Shown here piece by piece: positions 5,261-6,268 of a stretch of DNA of 6,268 nt. The DNA lies in NCBI GenBank assembly GCA_030428405.1, contig JAUIEH010000176.1, positions 1 through 6,268 on the forward strand, given 5' to 3'. This DNA comes from Alphaproteobacteria bacterium (GTDB lineage: Bacteria > Pseudomonadota > Alphaproteobacteria > Caulobacterales > Maricaulaceae). Made by a program: the position numbers and the translations under genes. Numbering within the stretch: position 1 is the stretch's first letter; every line of letters begins with the position of its first letter. The notes under the pieces are model-generated. The model was not told where the DNA came from. It worked only from the letters and a program-made list of their open reading frames with translations, and did no database searches.

Positions 5261-6268
5261 ATGCGCCGCACGCTGCTCGCCGCTTCCGCACTCGTCATGC
5301 TCGCAGCCCCCGCCTGGGGTCAGGAAACGCTGCGCGCCTCTGTCGAAGCGGATTACGCGGAAAATCTCGGGCCCTTGTTCCTGCACTTTCACCAGAACCC
5401 GGAGCTTTCCTTCCTCGAGACCGAAACCGCCGCCCGGCTCGCCGAGGAAATCCGCGCGCTTGGCTATGACGTGACCGAAGGCGTCGGCGGCACGGGCGTC
5501 GTCGCAGTGCTCGAGAACGGCGACGGCCCGACGGTGATGATCCGTGCGGATATGGACGGTCTGCCGGTCGAGGAAGATTCCGGGCTCGACTACGCCTCGA
5601 CCGCGCGCCAGGTCGATCAGGCGGGCATCGAGCAACCTGTCATGCATGCCTGCGGCCACGACGTGCACATCACCGCTCTTGTCGGCACGGCGCGCCAGAT
5701 GACGGCGCGACGCGATGAATGGTCCGGCACGCTCGTGCTTATCGGTCAGCCTGCTGAAGAACGCATTGGCGGCGCGCGCGCCATGCTCGAAGACGGACTT
5801 TACGAGCGCTTTCCGCGTCCGGATTATGCGCTCGCTTTTCATGTCAGCGCCGACAATATCGAAGGCATGCTTGAGGTGCAGCCGGGCGCCGTGGCGTCCA
5901 GCTCGGATTCGGTCGACATCGTCGTGCATGGCGTTGGCGCGCATGGCGCATCGCCCCATCGCGGCGTCGATCCCGTGCTGACGGCGGCGCAGATCGTGGT
6001 GGCGCTGCAGTCCGTCGTTGCACGGAATATTGCGCCGTTAAGCCCTGGCGTCATCACCGTCGGCGCCATTCACGGCGGCCGCAAGCACAACATTATCGGC
6101 GACCGCGTCGAGATGCAGCTGACGGTGCGTTCCGATGATCCCGAAGTGCGCGAGCAGCTCTTGTCGGGCATTGAGCGCGTCGCCGACGGCGTCGCGCGCG
6201 CCATGGGCGTGCCCGAGGAGCTGATGCCGGAAGTCATCCGCTCGGAGGAATCAACGCCGCCCACCGTC
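5261..6268 (+). CDS. exported M20D-type metal-dependent amidohydrolase, N-terminal 336 residues (runs off right edge)
   Basis: A member of the M20 peptidase/amidohydrolase superfamily, subfamily D (HipO, indole-3-acetyl-amino-acid hydrolase and AbgB relatives), which hydrolyses N-acyl amino acids using a two-metal site. Visible motifs in order: RADMDGLPVEED (95-106), ACGHDVH (130-136) with metal ligands Cys131 and His133, PAEER (164-168) with the general-base and metal glutamates at 166-167, and FHV with His194. The inserted dimerisation domain starts near 205 and contains GVGAHGASPH (224-233). The last metal-ligand histidine lies beyond the window; complete members are about 400-450 residues. 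A signal peptide (MRRTLLAASALVMLAAPAWG, likely cut after residue 20) places the enzyme in the periplasm, whereas many relatives are cytoplasmic. The ATG follows GGAGA at 5249-5253. The substrate cannot be told from sequence. Confidence 0.93.
   Translation, partial: MRRTLLAASALVMLAAPAWGQETLRASVEADYAENLGPLFLHFHQNPELSFLETETAARLAEEIRALGYDVTEGVGGTGVVAVLENGDGPTVMIRADMDGLPVEEDSGLDYASTARQVDQAGIEQPVMHACGHDVHITALVGTARQMTARRDEWSGTLVLIGQPAEERIGGARAMLEDGLYERFPRPDYALAFHVSADNIEGMLEVQPGAVASSSDSVDIVVHGVGAHGASPHRGVDPVLTAAQIVVALQSVVARNIAPLSPGVITVGAIHGGRKHNIIGDRVEMQLTVRSDDPEVREQLLSGIERVADGVARAMGVPEELMPEVIRSEESTPPTV

Noticed and set aside
4777..5469. 230-codon plus-strand open frame spanning the DUF5360 gene and the start of the amidohydrolase.
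   Set aside because: It is an out-of-frame shadow. The two recognised proteins in the other frames have good ribosome sites and family motifs.
5213..5959. 248-codon minus-strand open frame opposite the amidohydrolase.
   Set aside because: It is antisense to the conserved M20D catalytic motifs, is rich in histidine, arginine and alanine, and shows no domain.
1..6268. A new multi-gene defence, secretion or biosynthetic system.
   Set aside because: I looked for nuclease, helicase, toxin-antitoxin, transposase, reverse transcriptase and synthase signatures and found none. The genes look functionally unrelated, and only the pentapeptide-repeat gene stands out.

Overview
The window is GC-rich and densely packed. 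Protein style, codon preference (GCG, CGC, GGC) and the alphaproteobacterial form of NudC point to an alphaproteobacterium, plausibly the Caulobacterales/Hyphomonadales/Maricaulales group. That placement is inferred from general resemblance, not from a marker gene. Both ends cut through genes.

Layout, left to right. The 5' part of nudC (NADH pyrophosphatase) lies on the minus strand and runs off the left edge. An upstream region carries a perfect 18-bp palindrome. On the plus strand follow a 90-residue protein of unknown function, a 189-residue exported protein of unknown function with a TTG start, and a GFA-fold (CENP-V/GFA) zinc protein. Next comes the gene for the small signal recognition particle RNA (ffs), which has a recognisable promoter and a foldable stem. 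Converging on it from the minus strand is a large gene (766 or 783 residues) for a membrane-anchored pentapeptide-repeat protein with a near-identical 33-bp tandem array. Divergent from that gene, on the plus strand, are a four-helix DUF5360-type membrane protein and the first 336 codons of an exported M20D-type amidohydrolase that runs off the right edge.

The genes do not form one obvious pathway. They look like ordinary chromosomal genes (nudC, ffs, amidohydrolase) mixed with poorly characterised ones. The only tight plus-strand pair is the exported protein and the GFA protein (52 bases apart). The most distinctive element is the pentapeptide-repeat gene. It combines an unrecognised aromatic-rich N-terminal region, an 11-residue repeat array showing recent duplication, and a two-helix C-terminal membrane module. 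It lies tail to tail with the SRP RNA gene, with about 15 bases between them. I see no CRISPR array, transposase, tRNA or complete defence or biosynthetic system. No intergenic stretch exceeds 300 bases.
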